A DNA stretch of 7,033 nt from Bacteroidales bacterium Bact_23 (lineage in GTDB: Bacteria; Bacteroidota; Bacteroidia; Bacteroidales; Lentimicrobiaceae), in the NCBI GenBank assembly GCA_001603685.1, contig LUZO01000197.1:1-7033 (forward strand), in the 5' to 3' direction. The notes beneath the pieces were generated by a model, which saw only the letters and a program-made list of their open reading frames with translations, made no database searches and was not told where the DNA came from. Position 1 is the first letter of the stretch. The number at the start of each line of letters is the position of its first letter. The position numbers and the translations under genes are program-made. Positions 6,701 through 7,033 of this stretch are shown here, piece by piece.

Positions 6701-7033
6701 AGCATCGGCGGCGCATCCATCGACGATGTGCTTGCAGAAGATGAAACCTGCGGCCAGAGCGACGGCAGCATTGAAATCACCGCTTCAGGAGGCACCGCAC
6801 CGTTGCAGTACAGCATTGACGGGGGAGTGACCTGGTCGAACAACAATCAGTTCCTTGGCCTTGCCGCCGGCACTTATAATGTTGCGGTACTCGACGCTTC
6901 GGGCTGTCAGACTGTTTACGCCCTGAATCCGGTCATCATCAACAGCATTGGCGGCGCATCCATCGACGATGTGCTTGCAACCGACGAAACCTGCGGCCAG
7001 AGCGACGGCAGCATTACCATAACCGCTTCAGGC
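3800..7033 (+). CDS. Giant modular surface protein with Ig-like, 84-residue and SprB-type repeats (3' partial)
   Basis: The frame runs without a stop from ATG 3800 to the window end (1078 codons). The start is chosen because it begins a Sec signal peptide: MNRMVRFLKH, then IMLVVMAMSGALQL, with likely cleavage near G26/Q27. Residues about 28-105 are a PKD-like domain (VCVG, YNWAINGI, VTWDTPGAY, ADGC). Residues 107-556 are five Ig-like repeats of exactly 90 residues. Residues 557-892 are four 84-residue repeats with LNCGEEG, YEIDYDGG and NLTITVG. From 893 come 81-residue SprB-type repeats with GSITITASGGTAPLQYSIDGG, FLGLAAG.YNV and DASGCQ. Nearly every repeat carries two Cys, consistent with disulfides outside the cell. 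The family is known for T9SS-exported adhesins such as SprB of gliding Bacteroidota. Whether this one supports gliding, adhesion or biofilm is unknown. The C-terminal sorting domain, if any, is outside the window. Confidence 0.93.
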   Translation, partial: MNRMVRFLKHIMLVVMAMSGALQLSGQIAMPDSVCVGATKNYWVDETPGSVYNWAINGIAQPVTGHLLSVTWDTPGAYVITVQETSADGCLGEIRTGEVAVLENLPVSVSITASQNPVCIGNDVIYTATPTNGGTNPVFSWFVNGVVVHVGGDNSYTYAPDNGDEVYVTVLSDESCATGNPAVSETILMQVDPLLPVSVSITAAPDPLCEGEEIVLTAVPVNGGLNPGFSWFVNGVEVQTGAQNTYTYVPLNGDQVTVQLYSDVNCGSNNPATSDIFEVVVTPLVQPSVTLYVDNGDICEGSEATFTAVPVNGGPNPIFNWLINGVPDPLVHTVTYTYVPANNDQVEVEMISDETCAVPGPVVSNEVVVTVNPPAVVSISIAADVNPVCAGSEVTLTATASNTGTDPEYSWMVDGVIVPGETGPVYTFVPAGNVQVQASVLSDQDCVTGNPATSNTVYITVEDLLEVEVSIAASATSVCAGEEVLFTATPVNGGTAPEYTWYVNGVAVAGETSESFSYNPQNGDQVYAELLSDETCATNNPATSDIITLTVTEIPVLAAVGVDPLNCGEEGSIEFTFTNVPDGTYEIDYDGGGFTGVVVAGGTATVTAASGTYDNLTITVGNCTSDAGVSVTLTSPNAPTLAAVGVDPLNCGEEGNIEFTFTNVSDGTYEIDYDGGSFTGVVVTGGTATVTAAAGIYDNLTITVGNCTSDAGVSVTLTSPDAPTLAAVGVDPLNCGEEGSIEFTFTNVPDGTYEIDYDGGSFTGVAVTGGTATVTAAAGIYDNLTITVGNCTSDAGVSVTLTSPDAPTLAAVGVDPLNCGEEGSIEFTFTNVPDGTYEIDYDGGSFTGVVVTGGTATVTAAVGVYENLTITVGLCTSEEDVDITITGPDSPVIDEVIAQNATCDEDNGSITITASGGTAPLQYSIDGGVTWSNNNQFLGLAAGAYNVVVLDASGCQTAYALNPVVINSIGGASIDDVLAEDETCGQSDGSIEITASGGTAPLQYSIDGGVTWSNNNQFLGLAAGTYNVAVLDASGCQTVYALNPVIINSIGGASIDDVLATDETCGQSDGSITITASG
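4118..5467 (+). repeat. Five tandem 270-bp units encoding 90-residue Ig/PKD-like domains
   Basis: Units start at 4118, 4388, 4658, 4928 and 5198 (residues 107, 197, 287, 377 and 467). The shared pattern is a Cys near residue 13 of the unit (PVCxG), TAxPxNGG, a Trp followed by xVNGV, YxYxPxNGDxV, then SDExC and NPAxS. The units are clearly diverged at protein and DNA level, yet there is no net insertion or deletion between unit starts. The two Cys per unit probably form a disulfide. The function is likely a rigid stalk or spacer. Confidence 0.9.
5468..6475 (+). repeat. Four near-identical 252-bp units encoding 84-residue repeats
   Basis: Units start at 5468, 5720, 5972 and 6224 (residues 557, 641, 725 and 809). 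Units 2 and 3 differ at only about nine of 252 bases by eye. Unit 4 matches the others up to about the codons for TATVTAA and then diverges (VGVYENLTITVGLCTSEEDVD). Each unit has LNCGEEG, FTFTNV, DGTYEIDYDGG, FTGV and two Cys. The family name is not certain; it resembles other repetitive Bacteroidota adhesin modules. Such an array is prone to copy-number change by unequal recombination. Confidence 0.93.
6476..7033 (+). repeat. SprB-type 243-bp repeats (two full, one cut by the window edge)
   Basis: Units start at 6476, 6719 and 6962 with an 81-residue period. Each opens with ID(D/E)V, then a Cys, then GSITITASGG or GSIEITASGG, TAPLQYSIDGG, TWSNNNQFLGLAAG, a DASGCQ motif and INSIGGAS. This follows the SprB repeat consensus (Gly-Gly-Thr-x-Pro, Tyr-Ser, Leu-x-Ala-Gly, Asp-x-x-Gly-Cys). 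Units 1 and 2 share an 80-base identical block, 6548-6627 and 6791-6870. More units probably follow beyond the edge. Confidence 0.88.

Overview
The window looks like part of a surface-protein locus from a member of the Bacteroidota. Three points support this. The protein modules belong to families known mainly from that phylum: CHU_C-associated Ig-like domains, SprB-type repeats and PKD-like N-terminal domains behind Sec signal peptides. The gene leaders are A-rich and lack a Shine-Dalgarno sequence. No other cellular function is visible. The genus cannot be named from this sequence. No RNA gene, CRISPR array, transposase or integrase was seen.

Layout, all on the + strand. (1) Positions 1-2042 hold the 3' part of a large secreted beta-helix protein with one C-terminal Ig-like domain; its true start lies before the window. 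(2) Positions 2043-2223 are an A-rich gap with three ACCATGAAA start contexts, a 26-codon mini-ORF and a GC-rich hairpin. (3) Positions 2224-3357 encode a complete 377-residue protein: signal peptide, PKD-like domain, three 84-residue Ig-like repeats and a short tail. (4) Positions 3358-3799 are a 442-base gap with several hairpins and tiny ORFs but no convincing gene. (5) From 3800 to the window end runs an uninterrupted frame of 1078 codons, still open at the right edge. It encodes a giant modular surface protein: signal peptide, PKD-like domain, five Ig-like repeats of exactly 90 residues, four near-identical 84-residue repeats, then 81-residue SprB-type repeats.

The three proteins are plausibly exported across the inner membrane by Sec and then displayed or released, most likely through the type IX secretion system (T9SS). 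That route is inferred from the families: no T9SS C-terminal domain is visible, since genes 1 and 2 end without one and the end of gene 3 is outside the window. The second and third proteins share the same opening design (signal peptide plus PKD-like domain with a C-x-G motif). The first and second share a closing motif, ITPxPxTxxIWH[R/N], directly before the stop codon. The most notable signals are this shared tail, the recombination mosaic inside the repeats, and the apparent relics of gene starts in both gaps.
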